DNA from: Nitrospira sp. ST-bin5
GTDB taxonomy: Bacteria; Nitrospirota; Nitrospiria; Nitrospirales; Nitrospiraceae
Length of the DNA: 64,000 nt
Direction: 5' to 3'
Assembly: GCA_002083555.1 (NCBI GenBank)
Contig: MSXN01000022.1
Span: forward strand, 77,131-141,130
The first letter of the stretch is position 1. The number at the start of each line of letters is the position of its first letter. Under the pieces are notes generated by a model, which ran no database searches, was not told where the DNA came from, and was given only the letters and a program-made list of their open reading frames with translations. The position numbers and the translations under genes were made by a program. Below, one piece after another: positions 35,013 through 43,747 of this stretch.

Positions 35013-35573
35013 ATGTTGAAGCGGCTCATACGGTCCTTCATGGCAGTACTGGTCCTGCTCGGTTCGACCTGGGCCTGGGCCGGTGATCCTGTTTCCCTTG
35101 ATGTGAAGGTTCAGGCGACGGGCGGGGTGAAGGCCACAGCCACGGTATTCTTTCCGGTCGAGCCGGGGATCATTCAGCAGCTGTTGACTGACTATACCCA
35201 CTGGCCGGACCTCTTCGACACGCGGATGCGGATGGCGGAAATTCGAGAGCAGCCTGGCAGCGTCTTCACCGATGTCCGGATCGAGCATGCGCTGTTGCCC
35301 GGTGAACGACGTCTGCTGAGCGAGTCGCGGATGCTGTCGACTGGTGGTCTGTTGACCGAGCTGAGAGGTGGAGATTTCAAACAATACCGTCGGGTCTGGT
35401 TACTAACTCCGACGCAGGGTGGCAGACATACGAACGCCGAGTTTGAACTGCTGGTCGAGATTGAGACATTTGTGCCCGATTGGGTCATTGCCGTCGCGAT
35501 GCGCCAGGAACTCGAAACGCATTTTCGGATTGTCAGAGAGAAGGCGTTGGTCCGGGCTACGCAGGGAAGATGA
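35013..35573 (+). CDS. Secreted SRPBCC/START-like domain protein
   Basis: A 186-residue protein with a signal peptide (LIRSFMAVLVLLGSTWAWAG). The mature part resembles polyketide-cyclase/START-fold ligand-binding proteins: VQATGGVKATATVFFPVEPGIIQQLLTDYTHW (positions about 30-61), VRIEHALLPGERRLLSESRM and VPDWVIAVAMRQELETHFRIVREKA. The fold assignment rests on pattern only. Ligand unknown. Start is ATG 35013, where the signal peptide begins. It overlaps the convergent thiI by 17 bases. Confidence 0.75.
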   Translation: MLKRLIRSFMAVLVLLGSTWAWAGDPVSLDVKVQATGGVKATATVFFPVEPGIIQQLLTDYTHWPDLFDTRMRMAEIREQPGSVFTDVRIEHALLPGERRLLSESRMLSTGGLLTELRGGDFKQYRRVWLLTPTQGGRHTNAEFELLVEIETFVPDWVIAVAMRQELETHFRIVREKALVRATQGR

Positions 35574-36735
35574 ACTCTGATAGTTCGGCTTTCTCGATGC
35601 CCTGTTTCACCAGGCGGGGAATATCCAGTGCCCGTTCGACCGAGAGGAGCTCCTCAAGGCGTGTTTTGGTACTCGGGTGTGGAGGGGTGAACAATTTGCA
35701 GCAGTCCTGATCCGGCTCGATCGATGTTTCGTAGGTGCCGATCCGTTTCGCATCGTCCGTAATTTCCAGTTTGTCCATGCCGATGAGCGGCCGCAGGATC
35801 GGCAGGCCCGCCGCCTCTTCGACTACCGAAATGTTCTCAGGGGTCTGAGACGCCACCTGGCCTAAACTGTCTCCGGTGACTAGGCCCCAACACTGTTCCC
35901 GCCGCGCGAGTTCCTCCGCAATCCGGAGCATCATGCGGCGATAGAGCACCACGCGAAACGGCGCCGGGGTGTTCAGGACGATCTCGCGTTGAATTTCTCC
36001 GAAAGGAATCACGTAGAGCCGGGACTTGTGCAGGTAGGCGGTGAGCGTCTGCACGAGATCGCGGACCTTATCTTCCGAGTCGCGACTGACGAGTGGCCGG
36101 CCCGAGAAGTGAACGAAGAGGGCGCGGCAGCCGCGTTTGATCATGCGATAGGACGCGACCGGCGAGTCAATTCCGCCGGAGATGAGGCAGGCGACCTTGC
36201 CGCTCACTCCCACCGGCATACCTCCGGGGCCCGGAGTCTTTTCGATTGCGAAATAGACATCCCTGGAAAGCATCTCAAGATAGACGGTAATGTCGGGGGC
36301 TCTGAGGCTGACGGCTTTGCCAGTCTGTTCGTGGATGGCAGCGCCGACGATGCGTTCCGCGTCCATCGATGTCAATGGCAGGCGCTTGTCGGCGCGCTTT
36401 GCGGTCACGCGGAAGGTTGAATAGGATTTCGTTCGAAGCTCGTCAATGATGGCCGCGCTGAGGGCCTCGAAGTTGGGGTGCGCCAGATCGAGCGGCACGG
36501 AGTCGGCCAGTGAAAAGTTCGCAATGCCGCAGACGCGGGACAGCCGCTGGCGAATGATGTCACGGTTGGCTTCTGACGGAAGGATCACCCGGATGCGGCT
36601 GCGAAGATTTTCGACCTGTCTGACCCCAAGATCGCTGAGGGCCAACTGGATATTTCGAACCAGGAGATCCTCGAAGTAGTCGCGATTGCGACCCTTGAGG
36701 GCAAGTTCGTGGTAGTGGACGATGGCGCAGCGCAT
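35557..36735 (-). CDS. thiI: tRNA 4-thiouridine synthase (short form)
   Basis: Adds sulfur to U8 of tRNA and can support thiazole synthesis. In 392 residues: an N-terminal ferredoxin-like plus THUMP region (about 1-165), then the PP-loop ATPase motif LISGGIDSPVASY, and GDSLGQVASQTPENI in the C-terminal half. The rhodanese domain of E. coli ThiI (about 482 residues) is absent, as in Bacillus, so persulfide must come from another carrier. It is convergent with and overlaps the START-like gene. Confidence 0.94.
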   Translation of the reverse strand: MRCAIVHYHELALKGRNRDYFEDLLVRNIQLALSDLGVRQVENLRSRIRVILPSEANRDIIRQRLSRVCGIANFSLADSVPLDLAHPNFEALSAAIIDELRTKSYSTFRVTAKRADKRLPLTSMDAERIVGAAIHEQTGKAVSLRAPDITVYLEMLSRDVYFAIEKTPGPGGMPVGVSGKVACLISGGIDSPVASYRMIKRGCRALFVHFSGRPLVSRDSEDKVRDLVQTLTAYLHKSRLYVIPFGEIQREIVLNTPAPFRVVLYRRMMLRIAEELARREQCWGLVTGDSLGQVASQTPENISVVEEAAGLPILRPLIGMDKLEITDDAKRIGTYETSIEPDQDCCKLFTPPHPSTKTRLEELLSVERALDIPRLVKQGIEKAELSEFIFPA

Positions 36736-36805
36736 TCTTAGCTCTCTGCATTCAGCTCTCAGTGGTCAGCTTTGAATTGGCTGATTGGTGAAAACGGATT
36801 GCGTA

Positions 36806-37723
36806 TCAGTGTTCGCTCTCCAGGAACCGCTCCGCGTCGATGGCGGCCATGCAGCCGGAGCCTGCGGCGGTGACGGCTTGGCGATAGGTCGAGTCCTGCA
36901 CGTCGCCGGCGGCGAAGACGCCCGGGACATTGGTGGCGGTGCCGCGCTGCGTCCGGATATAGCCCTTTTCATCCATGTCTATCTGCCCTGCAAAGAGCGC
37001 AGTGTTGGGTCGATGGCCAATGGCGACAAAGACGCCGGCACAAGGAACGTCAGCGATTTTTCCGGTTACCACGTTCTTGAGCCGCGCGCCGGTGACGACT
37101 TCCGATCCCAGGATGTCTTCGACGACCGTGTTCCAGATGAAACTGATCTTCTCATTGTGCAGAGCCCGGTCTTGCATGATCTTTGAGGCGCGCAGTTTGT
37201 CCCGCCGATGGACGATCGAAACTTTCGTGGCGAATTTGGTCAGGAAGCTTGCTTCCTCCAGTGCACTGTCGCCCCCGCCGACGACGATGAGTTCCTTCCC
37301 CTTGAAGAAAAACCCATCGCAAGTCGCGCAAGTGGAGACGCCGTGGCCGGTCAGTCTTGATTCGTTCTTGATGCCGATCGGAATGGCCGAGGCGCCGGTC
37401 GCGATGATGACCGTCTGGGTTTGGACGGTTTGCTCCCCATCGATGGTCAAGGTGAATGGCCGTTGTGCGAGGTCCACGGCTGTGACATCGCCGGTGAGAA
37501 ACTCGGTGCCGAATCGCTCGGCCTGTGCCCGCATGTCTTTCATCAGTTCCGGGCCCATGATGCCTTTGGCAAACCCGGGATAGTTCTCTACTTCGGTCGT
37601 CGTCGTGAGTTGACCGCCGGACTGCCAGCCTTCGATGAGGAGCGGTGACAGATTCGCCCGTGCCGCATAGATGGCGGCGGTCAATCCGGCCGGTCCTGAT
37701 CCGATGATGACGACGTGACGCAT
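36806..37723 (-). CDS. trxB: Thioredoxin reductase
   Basis: FAD/NADPH flavoenzyme that reduces thioredoxin, 305 residues. FAD motif VVIIGSGPAGLTAAIYAARA; redox-active CATC in STCATCDGFFFKG; NADPH motif VVGGGDSALEEA; C-terminal FAD loop GVFAAGDVQD. Start is ATG 37723 by homology; the open frame begins six codons earlier. Adjacent minus-strand genes are coaE upstream and thiI downstream. Confidence 0.96.
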   Translation of the reverse strand: MRHVVIIGSGPAGLTAAIYAARANLSPLLIEGWQSGGQLTTTTEVENYPGFAKGIMGPELMKDMRAQAERFGTEFLTGDVTAVDLAQRPFTLTIDGEQTVQTQTVIIATGASAIPIGIKNESRLTGHGVSTCATCDGFFFKGKELIVVGGGDSALEEASFLTKFATKVSIVHRRDKLRASKIMQDRALHNEKISFIWNTVVEDILGSEVVTGARLKNVVTGKIADVPCAGVFVAIGHRPNTALFAGQIDMDEKGYIRTQRGTATNVPGVFAAGDVQDSTYRQAVTAAGSGCMAAIDAERFLESEH

Positions 37724-37773
37724 GGGAATGGAATCTAACACAGTGAGAAAAGAGAATGCATGGGGAGTGGACG

Positions 37774-38376
37774 TCAGGCTGATGTGCGCAGCAATTGGTC
37801 CAGTGACCGGACCTGTTTCTTGAGTTGCGGAAGCGGGAGCGTGCCATCGAGTGTGAAGTCTGCGCGACGGCGTTTCTCTGTCAGCGGCATCTGGCTCTTG
37901 ATCCGTCGAAGGGCTTCGGCGCGGGAGAGGCCGTTGCGCGTCTTGAGGCGAGCGATCTGGGTTTCGCGATCAGCCGTCACGACGATGGTGGTGTCGACGC
38001 GTTCGTCGATGCCGGCCTCGAAGAGGAGGGGGACGTCGTAGATCACCACGGCATTCGGATCTTTTCTGGCAGCTTGTTTCGTCAGCCTGATTTGCTCACG
38101 TGCGACACGGGGGTGAATGATGCGTTCCAGCTGGCGCAGCTTGGCAGGATGCCCAAAGACTTTCCCTCCCAGGGCCGGGCGATTCACTGTGCGATCAGGG
38201 TTCAGGACCGTCTTGCCGAATGCTTTGACGATCTCCCGCCAGGCTGGTTTGCCCGGTTGGACAACATCACGCGCCAGCGCATCGGCATCGATGATCACGG
38301 CACCGCAGCGCTTGAACATGCCGGCGACCGTACTCTTGCCGGTGGCGATGCCGCCTGTGAGTCCCACTAGGATCAT
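37774..38376 (-). CDS. coaE: Dephospho-CoA kinase
   Basis: Final step of coenzyme A synthesis. The P-loop GLTGGIATGKSTV is near the N-terminus; the conserved DADALARDVVQPG and the lid region VVYDVPLLFEAG (here VVIYDVPLLFEAG) match the family. Start is ATG 38376, directly before ILVGLTGG. 200 residues is standard. It is divergent from the beta-helix protein at 38460. Confidence 0.95.
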   Translation of the reverse strand: MILVGLTGGIATGKSTVAGMFKRCGAVIIDADALARDVVQPGKPAWREIVKAFGKTVLNPDRTVNRPALGGKVFGHPAKLRQLERIIHPRVAREQIRLTKQAARKDPNAVVIYDVPLLFEAGIDERVDTTIVVTADRETQIARLKTRNGLSRAEALRRIKSQMPLTEKRRRADFTLDGTLPLPQLKKQVRSLDQLLRTSA

Positions 38377-38459
38377 GGCGGCGGAGCTTATCACGGGGGT
38401 GCCTACCCCACAAGAAACACGGTTGACAGGCTGCTGTGTGCGCCTGTAAGACCTAACCT

Positions 38460-39482
38460 ATGCGTAATCTGATGTTCGCAATCGGGTGCTTGTTGAGTTT
38501 GGCCAGTCCGGCTTGGGCGGAAGAGTCTTCGGTAACGGCTCCTCGAACCATTACCGTCGCGCTCGATGGCACTGGGGATTTCACGTCGATCCAGGAGGCT
38601 GTGGATGCCGCGAAGAAAGGAGACACGGTATTCTTAAAGCCTGGCGCCTATGCCCAAGACCTCACCATCCACAGCAAGGACAAGATCAAGCTGATCGGGG
38701 CCGGAGTGGACAAGGTCACGATGTTGGGCCGTGAGGATCTTGTGGGTGTCCTGCACGTAGGAAAGTGGCCGTATGGAGCCACGAATATCGAGATTAGCGG
38801 ATTGACGATTAATGAGCATGGCGGCCATGCCCTCGGTATTTTTAACGGCAAGGGCATCACGTTGCGCAATCTTCGCGTGAAGGGAATGCTCTTCGGGCAG
38901 CAGGTGCAGGATGTGCGCATTGAAGACTGTGTGATCGGCGGCAGTGAGACGACGGGCGTGCAGTTTTCCGATTCCCAGGCTGTCCTGGTCGGCAATGTGA
39001 TTCATGATAACGATCATGGGGTCAACATCGCAGGCAAGTCTGACGTCCGGTTAGAGCGGAATGTGATTCTCCGGAGCCTGTTCGAAGCCGTCGTGGTGAA
39101 CGACAAGGCGAAGGCCTCGCTGGTCGGCAATACGCTGGTGAAGAACGGCGGCGGCGCGGCGTTTCTCGGCGCCTCCCAGAGCGATGCCTCCGGGAATGTT
39201 ATCGGCCTGAATAAGGTCGGTTTTCTGATCGCCCCGTCCAGCCGGGTGACGACCTCGTTCAATGCGCTGTTTAACAGCGAAGGTGACTACATACGCGCGG
39301 GATCTCCGAATACCCCGGCGCCAGATCTGAGGCAGGACTCGGATGTGGTGGGTGACCCTCGCTTCGTCGATGCGGAGCACGACGATTTCCGGCTTCGCTT
39401 AGATAGTGGGATCCTCAATAGAGGGCAGTTCCCGTTTCTCGGTGCGCTTCCCCCGGTTCAAAAGCTCTCTTCTACTCGCTAA
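38460..39482 (+). CDS. Secreted right-handed beta-helix protein
   Basis: A 340-residue exported protein: signal peptide ending around SPAWAEES, then a start typical of pectate-lyase/NosD-like repeat proteins (GDFTSIQEAVDAAKKGDTVFLKPGAY). The body has successive short turns of the kind V..N.i..N..GV, for example GNVIHDNDHGVNIAG and GNTLVKNGGGAAFLG, seen as PbH1 repeats. No catalytic site is evident, so carbohydrate binding or periplasmic structural roles are possible. It appears monocistronic. Confidence 0.85.
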   Translation: MRNLMFAIGCLLSLASPAWAEESSVTAPRTITVALDGTGDFTSIQEAVDAAKKGDTVFLKPGAYAQDLTIHSKDKIKLIGAGVDKVTMLGREDLVGVLHVGKWPYGATNIEISGLTINEHGGHALGIFNGKGITLRNLRVKGMLFGQQVQDVRIEDCVIGGSETTGVQFSDSQAVLVGNVIHDNDHGVNIAGKSDVRLERNVILRSLFEAVVVNDKAKASLVGNTLVKNGGGAAFLGASQSDASGNVIGLNKVGFLIAPSSRVTTSFNALFNSEGDYIRAGSPNTPAPDLRQDSDVVGDPRFVDAEHDDFRLRLDSGILNRGQFPFLGALPPVQKLSSTR

Positions 39483-39515
39483 AGTCATTGAAACATCACG
39501 CGATGGTCTGTGTCC

Positions 39516-39543
39516 CTGACAGATTGAAACTGTGTGGTATGCT
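39516..39543 (+). promoter_or_regulatory. Candidate sigma-70 promoter for the 61-residue protein
   Basis: CTGACA (39516-39521) and TATGCT (39538-39543) with a 16-base spacer lie about 85 bases upstream of the TTG start at 39628. Confidence 0.4.
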
Positions 39544-39627
39544 TTCTCTACGGTTTTGCTCTCCCGACCTCACGCCTCTCAAGAAAACCGAGAGTAGGGC
39601 CGATAAGCATCTACCAGGAGGTTTCCA

Positions 39628-39813
39628 TTGGCCAGCTTCCGACAGGATTTCGATACCAGATCCGGCGACGGGATCCCTTCTCTGGATGACATGGAGTCTG
39701 GGAAGCTCGTCGGAGCGGTCCTCCCGATGTCCGATAAGGCTCAGACCCAGATGCGTGAGAGTATAGAAGTCATCGATTATCTCCTCAATCAGGAACGTGT
39801 CGTCTGGATGTAG
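39628..39813 (+). CDS. Small protein with TTG start, unknown
   Basis: A 61-residue acidic, cytoplasmic protein (ASFRQDFDTRSGDGIPSLDD ... ESIEVIDYLLNQERVVWM) of unknown family. Evidence for its reality is a textbook AGGAGG (39616-39621) exactly six bases before the TTG, plus a plausible promoter and a coding-like base composition. The N-terminal half is rich in Asp/Ser/Gly; the C-terminal half looks helical. No neighbour shares an operon with it. Confidence 0.65.
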   Translation: MASFRQDFDTRSGDGIPSLDDMESGKLVGAVLPMSDKAQTQMRESIEVIDYLLNQERVVWM

Positions 39814-39927
39814 GCGTGCGCTTCCTCCGTTTTGCTTTTCCCGCTCTCGGCCTTCTTTCCTCCCGACCGCTTTCGTGAGAGATCTCCCGAAAACGTTCGA
39901 ATCCCCCTTCTGTCTGGTGATGCGTAC

Positions 39928-39956
39928 TTGACAGCCTCCGATCGCCTTACTACTCT
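39928..39956 (+). promoter_or_regulatory. Candidate sigma-70 promoter for the GlcG-like gene
   Basis: Perfect TTGACA (39928-39933) and TACTCT (39951-39956) with a 17-base spacer, about 50 bases before the ATG at 40007. Confidence 0.5.
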
Positions 39957-40006
39957 CCTGATGGGTTCTCTCTTGCTCTCATCGTTCGTACACAAAGGGG
40001 TGTCTT

Positions 40007-40525
40007 ATGGATACAGTGTTGCTGCGGAGTGTTGTAATTCTTGGAAGCCTAGTGTTCGGATCGGCAGTTGCGGTAGCCCAGGAGATGCCAAAGGAGTCGG
40101 TCTTACCCTTAAGTCTCGCCCAACGGGCGACACAGGCCGCGATCGATGCCTGCAAGAAAGACGGGTATCGCGTGAGCGTGTCGGTCGTCGATCGCGCGGG
40201 CTTGCTGCGCGCGATGGGACGGGCGGATGGAGCTGGTCCTCATACCATTGATAGCAGTCGAAAGAAGGCATACACCGCAGCGAGTTTGCGTCGTGCCACG
40301 AGCGAACTGGCCGACCTCCTGAGCCGGACGCCGACGCTACAGGCGTTGCGGGATATGAATGAGCAGATTCTGATGCTGGGCGGCGGCTTGCCGATCGAGA
40401 TCGGTGGAGAGGTGGTTGGTGCGATCGGTGTCGGCGGTGCGCCCGGGACTCATCTAGACGATGCCTGTGCCGAAGCGGGCCTGGATGCCATTGGCGCTGC
40501 CCCGAAGATTCCGGCGGCGAAGTGA
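40007..40525 (+). CDS. Secreted GlcG/HbpS-family heme-binding-like protein
   Basis: A 172-residue exported protein: signal peptide to about residue 24 (SAVAVAQ), then the GlcG/HbpS (DUF336) fold with LSLAQRATQAAIDACKKDGY, VSVVDRAGLLRAMGRADGA, KKAYTAASLRRATSEL and GGGLPIEIGGEVVGAIGVGG. Members bind heme or related ligands; some act as sensors. The stop overlaps the next gene as TGATG, indicating co-translation with the lipoprotein at 40525. Confidence 0.88.
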   Translation: MDTVLLRSVVILGSLVFGSAVAVAQEMPKESVLPLSLAQRATQAAIDACKKDGYRVSVSVVDRAGLLRAMGRADGAGPHTIDSSRKKAYTAASLRRATSELADLLSRTPTLQALRDMNEQILMLGGGLPIEIGGEVVGAIGVGGAPGTHLDDACAEAGLDAIGAAPKIPAAK

Positions 40526-40977
40526 TGCGACTCCTGCGGCGGCATATCCTCGTCGCTGCGATTGGCTTCTTGAGCGCGTGCAATAGCGGTGTGCCGGAAC
40601 CGGCGTCCACTGAAATTCCAGGGACCGGTCTCCGGCTGACGGTCGTGCGAGTCGCTACCGATCCGTTTCTGTCCCGGCATAACCTGGCCATGACGATCGA
40701 GCGCGCGAGTAACTGCACGGAGACGGTAGACCTTTTCCCCGACACCGGCCACACCAGTCGCCGCAATGTGTATGTTACGGCCAAGGCCCAGGTCTATGTC
40801 GTCGGACAATTCGATGCCCGTGTGATCGACGTTCGCCAGTGCAGTATTACGCTCTCGGAATTCCGGCACCTGGAGAGAGACGTCATCTTCGTTGGAGCGT
40901 TTGATGAGGATGCGGAAGAGCATTGGGGATTTGTGTCTGCCTCAGAACGCCCGGAACGGCCGTTTGAAAAGCGGTAA
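40525..40977 (+). CDS. Putative lipoprotein, unknown
   Basis: A 150-residue protein with a lipoprotein signal (LRRHILVAAIGFLSAC, lipobox LSAC). The mature part contains two further cysteines (SNCTET and VRQCSI) and no family I recognise. Start ATG 40525 shares a base with the upstream stop; GTG 40522 is the alternative. Likely an envelope partner of the GlcG-like protein because the two are translationally coupled (inference). Confidence 0.72.
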   Translation: MRLLRRHILVAAIGFLSACNSGVPEPASTEIPGTGLRLTVVRVATDPFLSRHNLAMTIERASNCTETVDLFPDTGHTSRRNVYVTAKAQVYVVGQFDARVIDVRQCSITLSEFRHLERDVIFVGAFDEDAEEHWGFVSASERPERPFEKR

Positions 40978-41037
40978 CCCTCGTTCGCCAGCGAACAAGG
41001 AATCGCTGGCGACTGATTCGATGTCTGCTGAGCGCGT

Positions 41038-41247
41038 ATGAATCAACCGATCGTCGGGTACCACCTGGATGAGTATCGCGACTGGGTCGCCGACCTGGCT
41101 TGCGGCCATGGGCAGCATGTGCGCCATCAGCCGCCATTCTTCTCTCGCCCCTGGGTGCTCACTCCGGAAGGCCGGGAGCGCCAGCTTGGCCAGTTGCTAT
41201 TTTGTAAGCGCTGCCAGGAGCCGGACCTGTCTTCCCCGGTCGCATGA
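41038..41247 (+). CDS. DUF3565 small protein
   Basis: A 69-residue protein starting MNQPIVGYHLDEYRDWVADL, followed by CGHGQHVRHQPPFFSRPWVL and a C-terminal CKRCQE. This is the DUF3565 pattern, with Cys/His residues suggesting a small zinc-binding fold. Function unknown. No strong ribosome site is seen before the ATG. Confidence 0.8.
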   Translation: MNQPIVGYHLDEYRDWVADLACGHGQHVRHQPPFFSRPWVLTPEGRERQLGQLLFCKRCQEPDLSSPVA

Positions 41248-41304
41248 TTCTTCCTGTCAGCGGCATGGCTGCCTTTCTCCACTCAAATAACTGAATTGCT
41301 TGGT

Positions 41305-41326
41305 GCTGCCACCTTCCGGTGGTAGC
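41305..41326 (+). other. Stable hairpin in the leader of the HAMP protein gene
   Basis: GCTGCCACC (41305-41313) and GGTGGTAGC (41318-41326) pair over nine positions, one G-U, around TTCC. A second bulged hairpin, CCTGGCA (41340-41346) with TGCCAGG (41363-41369), follows before the start at 41390. It could be a structured 5' leader or a terminator for the upstream small gene; it lacks a T tract. Confidence 0.45.
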
Positions 41327-41389
41327 CTTCCCGATAACACCTGGCATCCAAGAGCTGATCTCTGCCAGGCGGTTCGAAGGGAGAGGGCT

Positions 41390-41992
41390 ATGCCTACCGC
41401 GACATTGACGGTGCTGTCCTCGCAGGAGCATCGGAAGAGGTTTTTTCTGCATCGCGTGCAAAGGGGGTATGCGGCCTGGGTTGGCTTCATGCTCTTCTTG
41501 TATTCCACCTTGTTCTTCACGCTGGCCTTTTACGGACCGCATCTTGGGCCGATGATCACGTTGTACGGCGGCGGCTCGCTTGCAGAGCGTCAGGCCGCCG
41601 CCAGTGAGATGTTATTGCTCAGCGAAACCGTGTCGGTGGCCGTGCCGGTCCTGTTTCTTGGGGCCGTCATTTTCAGCCTGGTTCTGACCCGCCGGGTGGC
41701 GGGGCCGCTGGTCCAGCTAGACCAGAGTATCCAGGAATGGGCGAAGGGGAATCTGAGCTGGCGCGTACAGTTTAGGCAGTCCGATCGCCTGGATGAGCTG
41801 GCGTCAACGGCCAACCAGGCGCTGGCCAAGGTCGAACAGGCGTTTGGAGACATCCATCGCCAGACGGCAGTGATTCAGGCGGCTCTGGCATCGAACCAAC
41901 TGGAGAGTCCGGAGTCCGTTCAGAAAGTGCAGCAGGCAGCAGCGTCCCTTGAAAAGGCCCTCGGCGAGTTTTCGTTTGCGCAGGTCCGCTGA
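41390..41992 (+). CDS. HAMP-domain membrane protein without output domain
   Basis: A 200-residue inner-membrane protein: two transmembrane helices (about 32-55 and 83-105) flanking a short periplasmic loop. A HAMP-like segment follows (RRVAGPLVQLDQSIQEWAKGNLSWRVQFRQ) and a helical tail with Ala/Gln heptads. There is no methyl-accepting, kinase or cyclase module. ATG 41390 has AGGGAG upstream. It is 3 bases from the pilin-like gene, so the pair is one operon. It could regulate or anchor pilus-related components (inference). Confidence 0.8.
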   Translation: MPTATLTVLSSQEHRKRFFLHRVQRGYAAWVGFMLFLYSTLFFTLAFYGPHLGPMITLYGGGSLAERQAAASEMLLLSETVSVAVPVLFLGAVIFSLVLTRRVAGPLVQLDQSIQEWAKGNLSWRVQFRQSDRLDELASTANQALAKVEQAFGDIHRQTAVIQAALASNQLESPESVQKVQQAAASLEKALGEFSFAQVR

Positions 41993-41995
41993 TCT

Positions 41996-42604
41996 ATGAA
42001 GCCAACGCTTGTATCCCGGAAGGGTTTCACGCTCATCGAGTTGATGGTCGTGGTCGCGATCGTCGGGATTCTTGCGTCGGTGGCCATGTTGTCCTATCGC
42101 CATTTCACCAAGAAAGCGCAATCAGTCGAAGCGGAAGTCGCGCTGACTGAGATCCATCGGTTGCAGCACCTTCACCATGCTCAGAGCGGATCCTTTGCCG
42201 GCGATTTGGGTGCGATCGGCTTCAATCCCATTCCTCCGCTGAAATTCTATTCAGTCGGAATGCGATTTCTTGGAGGGGCCGATGGGATCGCCTATCAGGC
42301 CTATGCCTATGCGAAGGGGGATGCGGATGGATCGACGAGGCTTGTGTTGACGCAGTATCAGGATGGACATATAAGCGTAGATAAGTCGTTGGTGGCAGCA
42401 ACAGCGGCGTCCTCAGGGGCGGAAGGCCGCAGTGCTGGGTCTCTGCCTGGGTCGGGAGGCTCTGCGGGGTCACAGCCTGGAGACGGGGGAGGATTGGGGG
42501 ATGACCCGCTGGCCGGTGGGAGTATGGGAGCGAGCTCTTCAGCCAGTAGCGGCCAGCGAACCGTCACACATTCGAATCAATCCATCGGGATGAGCTCAAA
42601 GTAG
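41996..42604 (+). CDS. Type IV pilin-like protein
   Basis: A 202-residue prepilin-like protein: positively charged leader KPTLVSRKG, cleavage site G|FTLIELMVVVAIVGILASVA with the conserved Glu5, then an N-terminal helix and a globular domain. The last about 70 residues are a Gly/Ser/Ala-rich low-complexity tail (GSGGSAGSQPGDGGGLGDD). Processing by prepilin peptidase PilD is expected from the family. No assembly genes lie nearby, so it may be a minor pilin or pseudopilin using machinery elsewhere. Confidence 0.9.
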   Translation: MKPTLVSRKGFTLIELMVVVAIVGILASVAMLSYRHFTKKAQSVEAEVALTEIHRLQHLHHAQSGSFAGDLGAIGFNPIPPLKFYSVGMRFLGGADGIAYQAYAYAKGDADGSTRLVLTQYQDGHISVDKSLVAATAASSGAEGRSAGSLPGSGGSAGSQPGDGGGLGDDPLAGGSMGASSSASSGQRTVTHSNQSIGMSSK

Positions 42605-42610
42605 AGATGA

Positions 42611-43747
42611 TTACTGGACGGTTTCAACTTTGTGGTTTGGCTGGGTAGTGAGAGCGAGGCCGGATCCGATCCAGGGATCAAGGTGAGCCCCTCGATAACC
42701 ATAGCCCCCTTGCACAGGGTCAGTCGCCAAGAGTAATGGCGTATCGAGATCTAGGATAGCAAAACCCTTCATCCCCAGGACAAGGCTGAACGAGCAGCCC
42801 ATCGCGATGCGGGTTTCGACCATTCCCCCCACCATCAGTTTCAATCCGGCCGCGAGCGTCGTTTCTGCAATGGCGACCGCTTCGACCACGCCCGTCTTCA
42901 TGATTTTGATATTGATGTAGTCTGCCGCACCCTGCGCGATCACGGTGCGGGCGTCCGTCAGTGAGCGAACCGACTCATCGGCGGCTACGGGGATGCCGGT
43001 GTCTTGACGAATTGCCGCCATACTGTCGAGATCGTCCCGCACGACCGGCTGTTCGAGGAGGACCATCGCTCCACCGAATCGTCGGACCCCTCTGGCAAAT
43101 GCCAGGCACTCCTCGCGAGAGAACCCCTGATTCCCATCCCCGATAAATGAAATGCCCGGCAGTGCATGATGCACCGCTTCCAGTCGACGAATATCCTGCT
43201 CCACATCATTGCCCACTTTCATTTTGAAGAGGCGAAAGCCTTGTGCATACCAGTCGCGGGCTAAGGCTACAGATTTTTCAAGGGTGGCTATCGGAATAGT
43301 AATGTCGGTTTCCCGCGGGCGGATGTCTTGCCCGCCCCAGAGCTGCCACATGGGAACCTGTGTCGATCGACTGTACGCATCGATCATAGCCGTCTCAAGC
43401 CCACACCGGGCCGCAGGATAAGCGGGAGCGGCCTCTGCCATGTCGGCGGCGCGCAGGGCATAGCGTCCAGCCGATACTCCGATCAACGTTGCGGCGAGCC
43501 GGCGGAGAGTGGCCAGGCAGGATTCGCGAGTCTCTCCACCGACCTCCGGGAAAGGCGCAGATTCTCCATAGCCCTGTGTTCCGTCGTGCAAGGTGATACG
43601 GACGAAGATGTTTTCCGCGACCACACGGGCCCCGGTCGCGACGACGAATGGGTCGGTGATCGGGATATCGATGGGCCAGAACTCGATCTTGACGATCTGA
43701 TCGCGGACGGTCGTCGTCATCTGCGGCGTGGTCATGATTACCGTCAT
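42611..43747 (-). CDS. Enolase-superfamily enzyme (muconate-lactonizing/dipeptide epimerase-like)
   Basis: A 378-residue enzyme of the mandelate racemase/MLE group. Catalytic features: KMKVG (the KxK base), metal ligands in GDGNQGF, LEQPV and ADESV, and the second base in IKIMKTGVVEA. The closest recalled subgroup is L-Ala-D/L-Glu epimerase, but NQGF, lid-loop and substrate residues cannot be settled by eye. Start is ATG 43747 or 43735; neither has a clear ribosome site. It is convergent with the pilin-like gene and divergent from ydbH. Confidence 0.85.
   Translation of the reverse strand: MTVIMTTPQMTTTVRDQIVKIEFWPIDIPITDPFVVATGARVVAENIFVRITLHDGTQGYGESAPFPEVGGETRESCLATLRRLAATLIGVSAGRYALRAADMAEAAPAYPAARCGLETAMIDAYSRSTQVPMWQLWGGQDIRPRETDITIPIATLEKSVALARDWYAQGFRLFKMKVGNDVEQDIRRLEAVHHALPGISFIGDGNQGFSREECLAFARGVRRFGGAMVLLEQPVVRDDLDSMAAIRQDTGIPVAADESVRSLTDARTVIAQGAADYINIKIMKTGVVEAVAIAETTLAAGLKLMVGGMVETRIAMGCSFSLVLGMKGFAILDLDTPLLLATDPVQGGYGYRGAHLDPWIGSGLALTTQPNHKVETVQ

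Noticed and set aside
39899..39912. TTCGAATCCCCC resembling a tRNA T-arm
   Set aside because: The flanking bases do not pair into a T-arm and no acceptor or anticodon stem is found. The same type of sequence also occurs inside coding DNA near 8518.
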